Source: Aristaeella hokkaidonensis (GTDB lineage Bacteria; Bacillota; Clostridia; Christensenellales; Aristaeellaceae). From it: a stretch of DNA of 64,000 nucleotides. The number at the start of each line of letters is the position of its first letter. Position 1 is the stretch's first letter. Positions 1 through 8,942 of this stretch are shown here, in pieces. The notes under the pieces are model-generated. The model was not told the origin of the DNA. It worked only from the letters and a program-made list of their open reading frames with translations, and did no database searches. The position numbers and the translations under genes were made by a program. Location of the stretch: positions 248,001 to 312,000 of the forward strand of contig NZ_CP068393.1 in the NCBI RefSeq assembly GCF_018128945.1, given 5' to 3'.

Positions 1-522
1 TCCTCCTCCACGGTAACCCTGGACCTGCTCAAGGGCCGTGTGATCAAGGATATGGACGAGAAAAAGCAGCTGCTGATCATGCGGGTGCTGATCGTGGTCT
101 TCATCATTATTTCCGCCGCACTGGCTATCGTACAGGCAAACTCCAGCGTTGCCTTTATTGCCCAGGCAATGGGTGTCAGCTGGGGCGCCATGGCCGGTGC
201 ATTCCTTGCTCCCTTCCTCTACGGCCTGTACTGGAAGCGGACCACGAAGACCGGCTGCTGGGCTGCCATGCTCTTCTCCTCTGTATTCATGATCATTGAC
301 ATGCTGGCCAACCTGAAGGTGCTGAATATCAGCCTCGGTTTCCTGCAGTCCCCGATCAACGCGGGTGCTTTCTGCATGATCGCCGGCCTGATCATCGTTC
401 CGCTGATCAGCCTGATCTCAAAAGCACCGGACAAGGATACGGTGGATCGTATCTTCTCCTGCTATGAGCGGAAGGTTATTGTTACCGCCAAGGATTCTAT
501 TGAAACCGAAGCGGAAGGCTGA
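1..522 (+). CDS. Sodium:solute symporter family protein, C-terminal part
   Basis: The reading frame is open from base 1, so the gene starts before the window and only about the last 173 residues are seen. They hold four hydrophobic segments and the pattern of sodium:solute symporters near the last helices: a substrate-cavity loop, then a helix ending in GLYWKRTTKTG, which matches the family's FWKRTNKKG motif. The protein would sit in the membrane and take up a small organic solute with sodium. The substrate cannot be told from this end. A hairpin terminator follows at 557-593, so this gene is the end of its transcript. Confidence 0.8.
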   Translation, partial: SSSTVTLDLLKGRVIKDMDEKKQLLIMRVLIVVFIIISAALAIVQANSSVAFIAQAMGVSWGAMAGAFLAPFLYGLYWKRTTKTGCWAAMLFSSVFMIIDMLANLKVLNISLGFLQSPINAGAFCMIAGLIIVPLISLISKAPDKDTVDRIFSCYERKVIVTAKDSIETEAEG

Positions 523-556
523 AGAAACGACAAAAGATAAAGGACATATTTGCATA

Positions 557-593
557 AAGAGGAGACATTTGCGGATGTCTTCTCTTATTTTAT
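557..593 (+). terminator. Intrinsic terminator after the symporter
   Basis: A 12-bp stem (557-568 with 575-586, one G-T pair) with a six-base loop is followed by a T-rich run. It separates the symporter from the DUF3048 genes. Confidence 0.75.
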
Positions 594-681
594 AATCGGA
601 AAAGACGTTTTCTATTACGGACCATGCTTTGATTTGCTTGCTATGACATTATACAATACGAGTCGAATTTGTTACAAATGT

Positions 682-710
682 TTGACAAAAGCTAAACAAC
701 GTGATAAAAT
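682..710 (+). promoter_or_regulatory. Sigma-70-type promoter of the first DUF3048 gene
   Basis: TTGACA at 682-687, a 17-base spacer, then TAAAAT at 705-710. It lies 38 bases before the chosen start codon. A second possible -10 (TATACAAT) lies near 648-655. Confidence 0.7.
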
Positions 711-747
711 CACCATTGTTTTTAAGAACACTTTTGGAGGTATATCA

Positions 748-2010
748 ATGATGAAGAAACTGATGAGTCTGATAGTGGCTCTTGTGTTGCTCTTTAGTAT
801 GTCTGCAGCGATGGCAGATCCGTCTGCCATTGACGGTCTTGCCAAACGGCAGATCAAGATCAATGAGGCCGGACTGAATCCTTCAGCGGATGAAATGATC
901 AGCCAGATGATCAGTCCTACTACAGGCAGACAGCTGGATAGTATCGAGTATCCTGATGGCTTCGTCGGGACTGCTGTGACCGGTGTTTATCAGCCGATTA
1001 TGGTTCAGATCTCCAATGCCGGCGGCGGTGTGACTTCTGATTCCAAGGGCAGACCGACTACCGCGCCGATTAACGCACAGTATGCAGACGTTGTTTACGA
1101 AGCTTGTCAGGCGAACTCATCCAATGGCGGCACCCTGACTCGTTTCAGTATGGTTTTTTCCGATACAGTTCCGGATTATGTAGGTTTTGTGCGCAGCACC
1201 CGTGCCACACATCCCAGACTCCGGCAGGAATGGGACTGCGCTTACGTGACGTCCGGTTATTCTGCCGCGGATGTTCCGAAAGAATGGAAGAATCTCGGCG
1301 TGATGAATCCCGAGAGTGCCACTGCTGATAACCCCGGCCTTGTGTATGTGCAGAACTTCCCCAAGGTCTGGGCAAAGTACATGTTCCACTGCACCAACAT
1401 TTTCGATGCCAATGACCATGTGTATCAGCTGGCAAACATTGTACAGAACATTATTCCCAAGGATCATGTTCCGGCCAATCATACCTTCAAATTCACGGAT
1501 GAAACACCTGAAGGCGGAGATTCCGGTGAGATTGTCTACGTTACATTCGGCGGCGGCACCAAGACCGACAGCCGTCTTGAATATGATGAAAACACCAAAG
1601 AATACATCCGCTATGTACCGATCTCCGGACAGGAAGATTTTGCTTATCGTTCACAGACCCTGATTAACCCGAAACTGTCTGCCAAGAATGTAAACGGTTC
1701 AAAGCTGACCATGGTGGATCCTGATGACCGTACCTACGGTGATCTGATTACCTTTACCAATGTCATTGTTCAGGGAATCAAAATGAACTGGCTGGGCAGC
1801 GAACGTCCCGATCCTGAACTGACAGGCACAGGCAACGCTGACTATTTTATGGGCGGCAAGCATTATACCGGCGTATGGCAGCGTAAAGATTATAACAGCC
1901 GTACCGTATTCTACGGAGAAGATGGCAATGAGATTGAACTGCTGCGCGGCAAGACCCTGATCATTCTGATGGATTACAACAACAAGGGAAGAAGCGTACA
2001 ATACGAATAA
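748..2010 (+). CDS. Secreted DUF3048-domain protein, copy 1
   Basis: 420 residues. The start is the ATG at 748, seven bases after GGAGG (736-740) and just downstream of a good promoter; an in-frame extension upstream would run through that promoter and was rejected. Residues 1-22 form a signal peptide ending in MSAAMA. The rest matches the DUF3048 family (YerB-like extracytoplasmic proteins): PIMVQISN, then ADVVYEA, RFSMVFSD and the FVRSTRATHPR signature. The function of the family is not established; it is thought to act at the cell surface. The next gene is a clear paralogue, but a terminator separates them. There is no lipobox, so it may be released or held non-covalently. Confidence 0.8.
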   Translation: MMKKLMSLIVALVLLFSMSAAMADPSAIDGLAKRQIKINEAGLNPSADEMISQMISPTTGRQLDSIEYPDGFVGTAVTGVYQPIMVQISNAGGGVTSDSKGRPTTAPINAQYADVVYEACQANSSNGGTLTRFSMVFSDTVPDYVGFVRSTRATHPRLRQEWDCAYVTSGYSAADVPKEWKNLGVMNPESATADNPGLVYVQNFPKVWAKYMFHCTNIFDANDHVYQLANIVQNIIPKDHVPANHTFKFTDETPEGGDSGEIVYVTFGGGTKTDSRLEYDENTKEYIRYVPISGQEDFAYRSQTLINPKLSAKNVNGSKLTMVDPDDRTYGDLITFTNVIVQGIKMNWLGSERPDPELTGTGNADYFMGGKHYTGVWQRKDYNSRTVFYGEDGNEIELLRGKTLIILMDYNNKGRSVQYE

Positions 2011-2030
2011 ATCCGGAAAACCGGATGCCT

Positions 2031-2062
2031 GGGAACCACTGTGAAAGTGGTTCCCTTTTCTT
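2031..2062 (+). terminator. Intrinsic terminator between the DUF3048 copies
   Basis: Perfect 10-bp stem GGGAACCACT/AGTGGTTCCC with a five-base loop, followed by TTTTCTT. The two paralogues are therefore probably separate or attenuated transcripts. Confidence 0.85.
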
Positions 2063-2141
2063 ACAAACAGGCGATCATCTCTGGAATTTCATCAAAAAAA
2101 ACGGACAAGCTGAAATATGGATTTGCAGGAAGGAAAGATTT

Positions 2142-3410
2142 ATGAAGAAACTGACGATTGCGGTTCTGGTCCTGGTATTGATCCTGCATACAGCATCAGT
2201 GTTTGCAGAAATCAAAAAGATTGATGGGTTATCTCCCAGAAATATCCAGATAAACCATGCAGGTCTGAATCCGTCCGCGGAGGAGATGATTGCTCAGGGA
2301 ATCAGCCCGACTACAGGAAGAAAACTGAGCAGGATTAAGTGTCCCGATACTTTCACCGGTACGGCAGTTACCGGTCAGTACCAGCCGTTCATGGTTCAGA
2401 TTTCCAATGCCAATAACGGCGTCGGCAATCCGGAGAATGGAGAACTGTACGCAACCGCACCGGTAAACGGTTCTTATGCGGATGTGGTCTATGAAGCCTG
2501 TCAATTGAGAGACGGCGGTCAGAGCCGAATGAGCATGATCTTTTCTGATACGATTCCGGATTATGTCGGCTTTGTCAGAAGCACACGTGCCACACATCCG
2601 CGGATCCGGCAGGAATGGAACGCACTGTTCTGTACTTCCGGTTATACCGATGCGGATGTTCCGGATGAATGGCGGGCACTTGGCGTTAAGAATCCGGCTT
2701 CCAAGAACAGGAACGAAAAGGATCCCGGGATTGTTTATGTGGGTGATGCCGGGGAGAATAAGCCGTGGAAAAAGTATGTCAGGCGGCTGAAGGGGATCAA
2801 AGACGCCAACAATGAATTGTTCCTGTTAAAGGACCTTCTGGAAAATGTGGTTCCCGAAGATCATGTTCCGGCTAATCATACATGGAAATTTACAGATGAG
2901 ATACCTGTTAACGGCGACAGAGGCGAAATAATCTATGTGACTTTCGGCAGCAAGTACGATACTGACAGCAGACTGGAATATGATGAGGATGAAAATGGAT
3001 ATATCCGGTATGTGGCAGTAAAAAACCACATGGATATGCCTTACCGTGAGTCTGCCCTTATCGGAGCTGAAAATGTGGATGAAAAAACGAGCACAGGATT
3101 AATCGCAAGGAAGGTCCGCGCTAAAGACCATATCCCGGGGAATACACTTATCTTCAACAATGTAATCGTGCAGGGAATTACGATGAAATGGAGAGGCGGC
3201 GCAAGGCCTGATCCCGTACTGACCGGCACAGGGAACGCTGATTACTTTATGGGCGGGAAACACATTGCAGGTGTATGGGAACGTCCGGACTATGACAGCC
3301 GTACGGTGTTCTACGGAGAAGACGGCAACGAAATTGAACTGCAACGGGGGCGTACGCTGATTATCCTGATGGGGTACAATAATTCGGGTACCGACGTCAG
3401 TTATGAATAA
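2142..3410 (+). CDS. Secreted DUF3048-domain protein, copy 2
   Basis: 422 residues. The ATG at 2142 follows GGAAGGAAAG at 2128-2136. A signal peptide covers about residues 1-22 (ending SVFA). It aligns with copy 1 over its full length: IDGL near the N-terminus, AGLNPSAEEMI, SPTTGR, GTAVTGQYQPFMVQISN, FVRSTRATHPR, TGTGNADYFMGGKH and a shared C-terminal block SRTVFYGEDGNEIEL. It is a tandem duplicate that has since diverged, with a longer loop around residues 180-210. The role is unknown, as for copy 1. Confidence 0.8.
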   Translation: MKKLTIAVLVLVLILHTASVFAEIKKIDGLSPRNIQINHAGLNPSAEEMIAQGISPTTGRKLSRIKCPDTFTGTAVTGQYQPFMVQISNANNGVGNPENGELYATAPVNGSYADVVYEACQLRDGGQSRMSMIFSDTIPDYVGFVRSTRATHPRIRQEWNALFCTSGYTDADVPDEWRALGVKNPASKNRNEKDPGIVYVGDAGENKPWKKYVRRLKGIKDANNELFLLKDLLENVVPEDHVPANHTWKFTDEIPVNGDRGEIIYVTFGSKYDTDSRLEYDEDENGYIRYVAVKNHMDMPYRESALIGAENVDEKTSTGLIARKVRAKDHIPGNTLIFNNVIVQGITMKWRGGARPDPVLTGTGNADYFMGGKHIAGVWERPDYDSRTVFYGEDGNEIELQRGRTLIILMGYNNSGTDVSYE

Positions 3411-3515
3411 GCATTGAACAGACGGAAATGAAGACTGTCCGGGCAGATATGTGACCGTCTGAAACATGAAGAGTAATTTTTCGTTACAGTTTTTGCACCA
3501 GTATGTAACAAACCC

Positions 3516-3544
3516 TTGATTTTTTCTAATAAGTATTATACAAT
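3516..3544 (+). promoter_or_regulatory. Promoter of the two-component operon
   Basis: TTGATT at 3516-3521, 17-base spacer, TACAAT at 3539-3544. It lies 33 bases before the response-regulator start. The gap 3411-3577 shows no clear terminator. Confidence 0.6.
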
Positions 3545-3577
3545 TCGTACAGTATTGGTTACGAAAGGGTGTTTTCA

Positions 3578-4270
3578 GTGGGTAAAAGGATCCTCCTGGT
3601 GGACGACGAACCTCTGATCCTGAAGGGCCTGAAATATACGCTGGAACAGGAAGGTTACGAGACAGACAGTGCCATGGACGGAGAAGAGGCCTTGTCCAAG
3701 TTTGAGACGGGTTCTTTTGATCTGATCCTTCTGGACGTGATGCTTCCGAAGCTGGACGGTATTGCTGTCTGCCAGAGGATTCGTGAACGGAGCGATATCC
3801 CGATCATCATGCTGACTGCAAAGGGCGAGGATATGGATAAGATCCTCGGTCTTGAATACGGCGCAGATGATTATATGACCAAGCCTTTCAATATCCTTGA
3901 GGTGAAGGCGCGCATCAAGACGATTCTTCGTCGCGTTTCCGGCAGCGTTCAACAGCAGGAACACCGGGTGATCCGTGTTCACGATATGGAAGTGAACCTG
4001 ATCAAGCGCAGCGTGACCCTCGGCGGCAAAGACATAAAGCTGACCGCAAAGGAATTTGATCTGCTGCAGATGTTCGTAACGAACCGGGGCACTGTTTTCA
4101 GCAGAGAACAGATGCTTGAAACTGTATGGAAATATGATTATGCCGGCGACGCCCGTACGGTGGATGTTCATATCCGCCGTCTGAGGGAAAAGATTGAACG
4201 GGACACATCAAAGCCTGAATTCATCTTTACCAAATGGGGAGTTGGTTACTATTTCACGGATCAGGACTAA
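3578..4270 (+). CDS. OmpR/PhoB-type response regulator
   Basis: 230 residues from the GTG at 3578, which sits eight bases after GAAAGGG; a GTG nine bases earlier has no ribosome site. The receiver domain (about 1-120) has the acidic pair D9/D10, the phosphoacceptor D53 in LLDVMLP, T80 and K102. The winged-helix DNA-binding domain (about 130-228) has the family motifs LTAKEFDLL and RTVDVHIRRLREKIE. It should be a transcription factor phosphorylated by the kinase encoded next. Targets probably include the downstream GerMN and htrA genes. That is inferred from position and from the similar walRK-htrA arrangement in Bacillota. Confidence 0.93.
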   Translation: MGKRILLVDDEPLILKGLKYTLEQEGYETDSAMDGEEALSKFETGSFDLILLDVMLPKLDGIAVCQRIRERSDIPIIMLTAKGEDMDKILGLEYGADDYMTKPFNILEVKARIKTILRRVSGSVQQQEHRVIRVHDMEVNLIKRSVTLGGKDIKLTAKEFDLLQMFVTNRGTVFSREQMLETVWKYDYAGDARTVDVHIRRLREKIERDTSKPEFIFTKWGVGYYFTDQD

Positions 4271-5714
4271 ACTTGCATTCTTGGCCAGCATCAGGTGGAA
4301 AATCCTGCTGGCCTTTTTTCTCATTGTGGGTCTTTCTTTTTTTGTGGCCGCAACAAGCCTGAACGGCATGGTCAAGGACTATCTGTTTGAACAGCGCAAA
4401 CGCGATGATATTGCAAAGACCGGGAAGCTTGCCCAGAAGGCGGCTCCTCTTTTTCAGTCTGTCTCTTCAAACGAACTGAATGACCTGCTGGAGGAAGAGG
4501 CGGAGACAATGGACGGCCGCCTGATCCTGATCGATAATGACGGGAAAATCCAGTACGACACTTTCCAGAACCTTTGCGGACAACGGACACAGGTGGATGA
4601 GGTGATCCGCGTACTGAGAGGGGAAACGGTCAAGGATTACGGAATCCATACCCCGGGGAAATCGGTGGTGGAAGCCATGAGCGGGGAATCTGCCGAGTAT
4701 GTGGCTTACAGCACCTATGAGATGAACGGTTATAAGGGCAGGATCGGTGCCGCGATGTTCGTGAGCAAAATCCAGAGCCTGGTGGATTCCATAGAGCGGG
4801 TTGAGATGCAGCTGTTGCGCGTGTTTGCGGTGATTGCGGTGGCTGCGCTGGCATTTGCACTGCTGCTGAGCCGTCTGCTGACAAACCCGATTACTGCAGT
4901 GAGCCGGACCATGAGAAAAATGGGGAAAGGCGACCTGAGCGTCCGTGTGCCGGTACGGGGCAGCGGCGAGCTGAGGGAACTGGCTGAAAACTATAACACC
5001 ATGGCATCACAGCTGGAAAGCCTGGACAAGACCAGAAACCAGTTTGTGTCAAATGCCAGCCACGAACTAAAAACGCCATTGGCAACCATGAAGATCCTGC
5101 TGGAATCCATGATTTACGAGCCGGATATGCCTGCAGAGGTCCGGGCGGATTTCATGAAGGATATGAACCATGAGATTGACCGACTGACCGGCATTGTTAC
5201 GGATCTGCTGGTGCTGACCCGGATGGATAACGGTGAGGAAATGAAGCGCGGCATTGTGAATATGACCGAGCTGACCCACGAAACAATCCATCAGCTGACT
5301 CCGGCTGCGGAAAAGAACAACCAGACGCTGACCGGTGACGTGCAGGAGGATCTCTTCTTCTATGGAGACAAGAGTAAACTGAGCCAGATCCTTTATAACC
5401 TGATGGACAATGCAATCAAATATACCCCGGAAGAGGGGAAAATATCCGTATCCCTGCGGGAGGAAGACGGCAATATCGTCTGGCGGGTGAAGGATAACGG
5501 TATCGGTATTCCGGAAGAAGACCTGGATCACATCTTTGAACGCTTCTACCGGGTGGACAAGGCCAGGGGCCGGGAGACCGGCGGAACGGGCCTGGGACTG
5601 AGTATCGTAAAACAGATGGTCAGGATGCATGGCGGCACCATTACCGTTGAGAGCAGTCTGGGAAAGGGCTCTGAATTTACAGTGACATTCCCGCAGGAAG
5701 GAGCGGAGTCATGA
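4242..5714 (+). CDS. Membrane sensor histidine kinase
   Basis: About 490 residues. The start is uncertain. No ATG is available near the expected N-terminus; TTG codons at 4194, 4242 and 4281 are the choices, and 4242 gives a short 29-base overlap with the regulator gene. Domains: membrane helix (about 19-41), extracytoplasmic sensor of about 150 residues, second helix (about 191-212), HAMP linker, then the dimerisation helix with SNASHELKTPL (H about 274). The ATPase domain has the N box LMDNAIKYT, G1 DNGIGIP and G2 GGTGLGLSIV. It should autophosphorylate and pass phosphate to the preceding regulator. The signal sensed is unknown. Its stop overlaps the start of the GerMN gene, so translation is probably coupled. 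Confidence 0.9.
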   Translation: MVTISRIRTKLAFLASIRWKILLAFFLIVGLSFFVAATSLNGMVKDYLFEQRKRDDIAKTGKLAQKAAPLFQSVSSNELNDLLEEEAETMDGRLILIDNDGKIQYDTFQNLCGQRTQVDEVIRVLRGETVKDYGIHTPGKSVVEAMSGESAEYVAYSTYEMNGYKGRIGAAMFVSKIQSLVDSIERVEMQLLRVFAVIAVAALAFALLLSRLLTNPITAVSRTMRKMGKGDLSVRVPVRGSGELRELAENYNTMASQLESLDKTRNQFVSNASHELKTPLATMKILLESMIYEPDMPAEVRADFMKDMNHEIDRLTGIVTDLLVLTRMDNGEEMKRGIVNMTELTHETIHQLTPAAEKNNQTLTGDVQEDLFFYGDKSKLSQILYNLMDNAIKYTPEEGKISVSLREEDGNIVWRVKDNGIGIPEEDLDHIFERFYRVDKARGRETGGTGLGLSIVKQMVRMHGGTITVESSLGKGSEFTVTFPQEGAES

Positions 5715-7264
5715 TGAAAAAAGGATTATGCCTTTTGCTGGCACTCTGCCTCCTGCTCCTTCTGGACGGATGCGCAGGAAGGAAAATCGAGGATTACCAG
5801 ATCCCGGCGTCAACCCTTTCTCCGGCAGCGGCACGTTATACAGCGCCGGACGGCGACGGGATTGTCATGGAGAATCTGAAATACCAGATTTATCTTCCGG
5901 CCCGGGACGGGCTTCGCCTTGTTGCCCGTGAAGTGACAATAGACGCGGAGAATCTGAATGACGCTGTGGAGAAGCTGATGCAGCAGCTGCTCAGCTACGA
6001 GGGAGACACGGATGCGAAGCCCCTGGGCGGAAGCAAGCCGCTGGAATTGTACGGCACGCATCCCATTGAAATCAGCGGCGGCATATGCACGGTGAACCTG
6101 ACCCGCACGGCGAAGCAACTGAAACTGAGCGAATATTACAAACACTGCCTGGCGATTTCCACGACCCTGTGTGAACTGAACGATATTAACGGAGTGAATA
6201 TCCTGGTAGAGGATGAAAGCCTTCCGCTGGATACTCCCGGCTACCTGCCGATGGGAACCCTGATGGGGCATGCGGGAGAATCGCTTCCGGTATTGTGGGA
6301 ACAGATGGAAGCGAAAAAGACTCCGATGACGCCTACGGATAAGGACCCCGGCAAAAATCCCCTGAACGCGCTGGCAACGCTGTATTATCCGCTGCCGGAC
6401 GGCCGGGGCATTGCCTGCACGATTCGGATGGTCAATTTCGCAGGCCAGACGCCCGCACAGCTGACAACCAAACTGATGGATGAAATCAGTTCCGAACGAC
6501 AGGCTCTGTCAGGCGGACAGAACTTCCCGAAACTGACGGAACTGCTGCTGCATGATCCTGTGACAAGCGACCTGCCTGATGGCGGACGGCTCCTGACACT
6601 GAGCCTGCGGGAAGATGCAGAGTCTGTACTGGAAGCCGCCAAAACAGATCTTGCCTGCTGCGCGGCGGCACTGACTTATACCCTGACGACTTTTGTTCCT
6701 GATATTTCCGCCGTCTGTATCCGGATTGGCGACAAGGCGAAAACAGAGCTGAAAACAAAACGGTTTGATCCGGTAATCGCATTGAGCGGTATGGTGAAAC
6801 GCAGCGCGGTGGAGCAGTTCCTGACAAGCAGCGTGACGGTGTATTTTGCCCGAAACGGGATTCTATGTGAATGTGAACGGCCTGTGGCTCCCCGGTCTGT
6901 TGACAGCCTCCGGACTCAGCTGTGTGCCCTGATGGAAGGTCCTGACACATCGGAGCGGGAAGAGGGGATCAAAGAGACCCTGCCCGGAACAGTTCGTGAA
7001 GACGATATCCTGGGGATTTCAGCAGAAGGCGACACACTGCTGGTCAACCTGAGTGAAAACTTCCGGATGGCAATCCTGGAACAGGGAGAGGAAAAAGAAA
7101 CCCTGGCCTGTTACAGCATGGTAAATACGCTGTGCAAGAATACAGGAACAAAACGGGTGCGCTTCTTCTTTGAAGGGGTGCAGGTGGAATATATAGCCGG
7201 AACGATCTACTGGGCAGGAGAGTTTATGTATAATATTGGTTTGGCTGAAAAGGGTCTTGGATAA
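5711..7264 (+). CDS. GerMN-domain lipoprotein
   Basis: 517 residues, starting within the kinase stop region (ATGATG with GGAAGGAG upstream). The N-terminus is a lipoprotein signal with lipobox LLDGC (C21), so the protein should be anchored to the outer face of the membrane. Two GerMN-like regions are visible, about residues 60-180 and 350-500; the second has VTVYFARNG, then LLVNLSENF and a C-terminal RVRFFFEG. GerMN domains occur in GerM of Bacillus and in LpqB next to two-component systems of Actinobacteria. By analogy it may modulate the neighbouring kinase. That role is inference. A strong terminator follows. Confidence 0.82.
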   Translation: MMKKGLCLLLALCLLLLLDGCAGRKIEDYQIPASTLSPAAARYTAPDGDGIVMENLKYQIYLPARDGLRLVAREVTIDAENLNDAVEKLMQQLLSYEGDTDAKPLGGSKPLELYGTHPIEISGGICTVNLTRTAKQLKLSEYYKHCLAISTTLCELNDINGVNILVEDESLPLDTPGYLPMGTLMGHAGESLPVLWEQMEAKKTPMTPTDKDPGKNPLNALATLYYPLPDGRGIACTIRMVNFAGQTPAQLTTKLMDEISSERQALSGGQNFPKLTELLLHDPVTSDLPDGGRLLTLSLREDAESVLEAAKTDLACCAAALTYTLTTFVPDISAVCIRIGDKAKTELKTKRFDPVIALSGMVKRSAVEQFLTSSVTVYFARNGILCECERPVAPRSVDSLRTQLCALMEGPDTSEREEGIKETLPGTVREDDILGISAEGDTLLVNLSENFRMAILEQGEEKETLACYSMVNTLCKNTGTKRVRFFFEGVQVEYIAGTIYWAGEFMYNIGLAEKGLG

Positions 7265-7269
7265 TATAA

Positions 7270-7300
7270 ACGGACTGGGATATGATCCCAGTCCGTTTTA
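7270..7300 (+). terminator. Intrinsic terminator after the two-component operon
   Basis: Perfect 11-bp stem ACGGACTGGGA/TCCCAGTCCGT with loop TATGA, then TTTT. It precedes structured repeat A. Confidence 0.9.
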
Positions 7301-7452
7301 ATGAATACTTAAAACTGAAAACTTTGCGATCGCCGTATTCCATTTCTGCATCGTCAGAGACTCGCAGAAATGGACGGCTGTAGCATGGGAGTCATTCGCC
7401 GTGCTAAAGCACGGATGACTCCTCAATAACTTAAAATGAATAATAATATAGT
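7301..7452. repeat. Structured intergenic repeat, copy A
   Basis: Noncoding. It has TTGCGATCGC at 7324-7333 and a bipartite hairpin: GCCGT 7332-7336 with ACGGC 7374-7378, and CCATTTCTGC 7340-7349 with GCAGAAATGG 7364-7373, around a 14-base loop. The shared motif TGTAGCATGG (7379-7388) follows. Then comes a second hairpin: GGAGTCAT 7388-7395 with ATGACTCC 7415-7422, enclosing CCGTGCT/AGCACGG. It ends with TCAATAACTTAAAA. The same plan, with different but still complementary stems, recurs at 41021-41273. The rest of the gap to 7593 holds only AT-rich DNA and the htrA ribosome site. Confidence 0.7.
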
Positions 7453-7593
7453 GATTTAACCAGAGAATCGGGTCTGACGATTAGCTGGCTTTTTATGGTT
7501 GAAGAAAAAAATGAATAAGTTCATATTGCGTTCATATTCCGGACAAAAAGAGGGGATAGAATATAGCCGAAAACCGGAAAGGAGGTTTTTGAG

Positions 7594-8877
7594 ATGAGAA
7601 AGATTATGAATAAGAAGGTCCTGGGCGTGATTGCCCTGGCGCTTGTTTGTGTATTTGCGGGTACTGTGATCGGTGCTTCGCAGCCTTCCGCCAGTGCGGA
7701 AGAAAAGGTTGTGCTGACTTCTCCCTTTACTGAGGCAATTGCCAAGGTACGGGACAGCGTGGTCGGCGTTAATAACTACCAGATTGTCAACAACAATTAC
7801 GGCGGATATGACAACTTCGGCGGATACTTCCCCTGGAGCTATTTCGGCGGAGGATACGGAAACGGCTATGGCAACGGCTACGGATACAACCAGCCGGATT
7901 CTTCCGAGGAAGTCAAGTACGGCAGCGGCTCCGGCGTAGTCATCGAAAAGGAATATGTGCTGACCAACTACCATGTGGTGGAAGGTGCACACAGCCTGAA
8001 GATTTCCATCGGCGATGATGAGAAGAACCTGTATGACGCGACCGTGGTGGCCAGCGATTCTGACAAGGACGTGGCCGTGCTGAAGGTGCCCGGACTGCCG
8101 CTGGAACCGGTTGAGCTGGGCGACAGCGATGAACTGGTGATTGGCGACTGGGTGGTCAATATCGGCAACCCAATCGGATTTACCGGTACCGCCACAGCGG
8201 GTATTGTCTCCGGCCTGAACCGGGAAATTGAATCCGACAACAGCAAGCCTGACAAATACGGAAAGAACACGCCTGTTGTAAACAGCATGATCCAGACGGA
8301 CGCTGCCATCAACAGCGGTAACAGCGGCGGCGGTATGTTCAACACTGCCGGCCAGCTGGTTGGTATCCCGACACTGAAGTACACCGGCACCCGCTACAGC
8401 TCCAATGCCGCTGTTGAAAGTATCGGCATGTGCATCCCGATCAACGAGGCCAAGGATGTGATTGAAGCGGCATTGAGCGGCAAGGGCAATGTGGAGGAAG
8501 GCCAGCAGGCTGCTGCGGACGGTGAAGGCACTACCGGCGGCCTGACAGGTAAGCCCCGGATGGGTGTGACCGTCAGCACGGTGAAGGATACCAACGGCCA
8601 GCTGCCGAGAGGCGCTTATGTAGTCAGCGTGGATGAAGGCAGCCCGGCGGAAGCCGCAGGCCTGAAGAAGGGCGATATCATGGTCGAAGTGAACGGCCAG
8701 GTGATTACTACCGTAACCGAAGAAATTGAGATCATCTCCCAGCTGAAGGAAGGCGACGAGGTTGCAGTAAGAGTGTGGCGGCCTGAAAACGTGTCGGAGG
8801 ACGGACGGATTTCCACCGAAGGCGACTATATCGACCTGACAGTCAAACTGGCAGTTGTGGACGAAATCGCCCAGTAA
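7594..8877 (+). CDS. htrA: HtrA/DegP-like secreted serine protease
   Basis: 427 residues; ATG at 7594 after AAAGGAGG. The N-terminal hydrophobic segment (about 8-28) is a signal peptide or anchor. The trypsin-like domain carries the catalytic triad H127 (LTNYHVV), D159 (DKDVAVLK) and S244 (GNSGGG). One PDZ domain follows (about 315-415, with GSPAEAAGLKKGDIMVEVNG). It should degrade or refold damaged proteins outside the membrane. Residues 60-100, just before the protease core, are very rich in Gly, Tyr and Asn, which is unusual. Its place after a two-component operon resembles htrA downstream of walRK or cssRS, so control by that system is likely but not shown. Confidence 0.93.
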   Translation: MRKIMNKKVLGVIALALVCVFAGTVIGASQPSASAEEKVVLTSPFTEAIAKVRDSVVGVNNYQIVNNNYGGYDNFGGYFPWSYFGGGYGNGYGNGYGYNQPDSSEEVKYGSGSGVVIEKEYVLTNYHVVEGAHSLKISIGDDEKNLYDATVVASDSDKDVAVLKVPGLPLEPVELGDSDELVIGDWVVNIGNPIGFTGTATAGIVSGLNREIESDNSKPDKYGKNTPVVNSMIQTDAAINSGNSGGGMFNTAGQLVGIPTLKYTGTRYSSNAAVESIGMCIPINEAKDVIEAALSGKGNVEEGQQAAADGEGTTGGLTGKPRMGVTVSTVKDTNGQLPRGAYVVSVDEGSPAEAAGLKKGDIMVEVNGQVITTVTEEIEIISQLKEGDEVAVRVWRPENVSEDGRISTEGDYIDLTVKLAVVDEIAQ

Positions 8878-8888
8878 CCATCAAAAAC

Positions 8889-8922
8889 AGAACCGGCTCC
8901 GGAAGATTCCGGAGCCGGTTCT
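8889..8922. terminator. Bidirectional terminator between htrA and prs
   Basis: A 16-bp inverted repeat (8889-8904 with 8907-8922) flanked by A-rich DNA on the left and TTT on the right. It can end both converging transcripts. Confidence 0.85.
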
Positions 8923-8942
8923 TTATGTTGTTTAATCAATCA

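Noticed and set aside
550..747. Upstream in-frame extension of the first DUF3048 gene
   Set aside because: It would place the signal peptide inside the protein and run through a terminator and a TTGACA/TAAAAT promoter.
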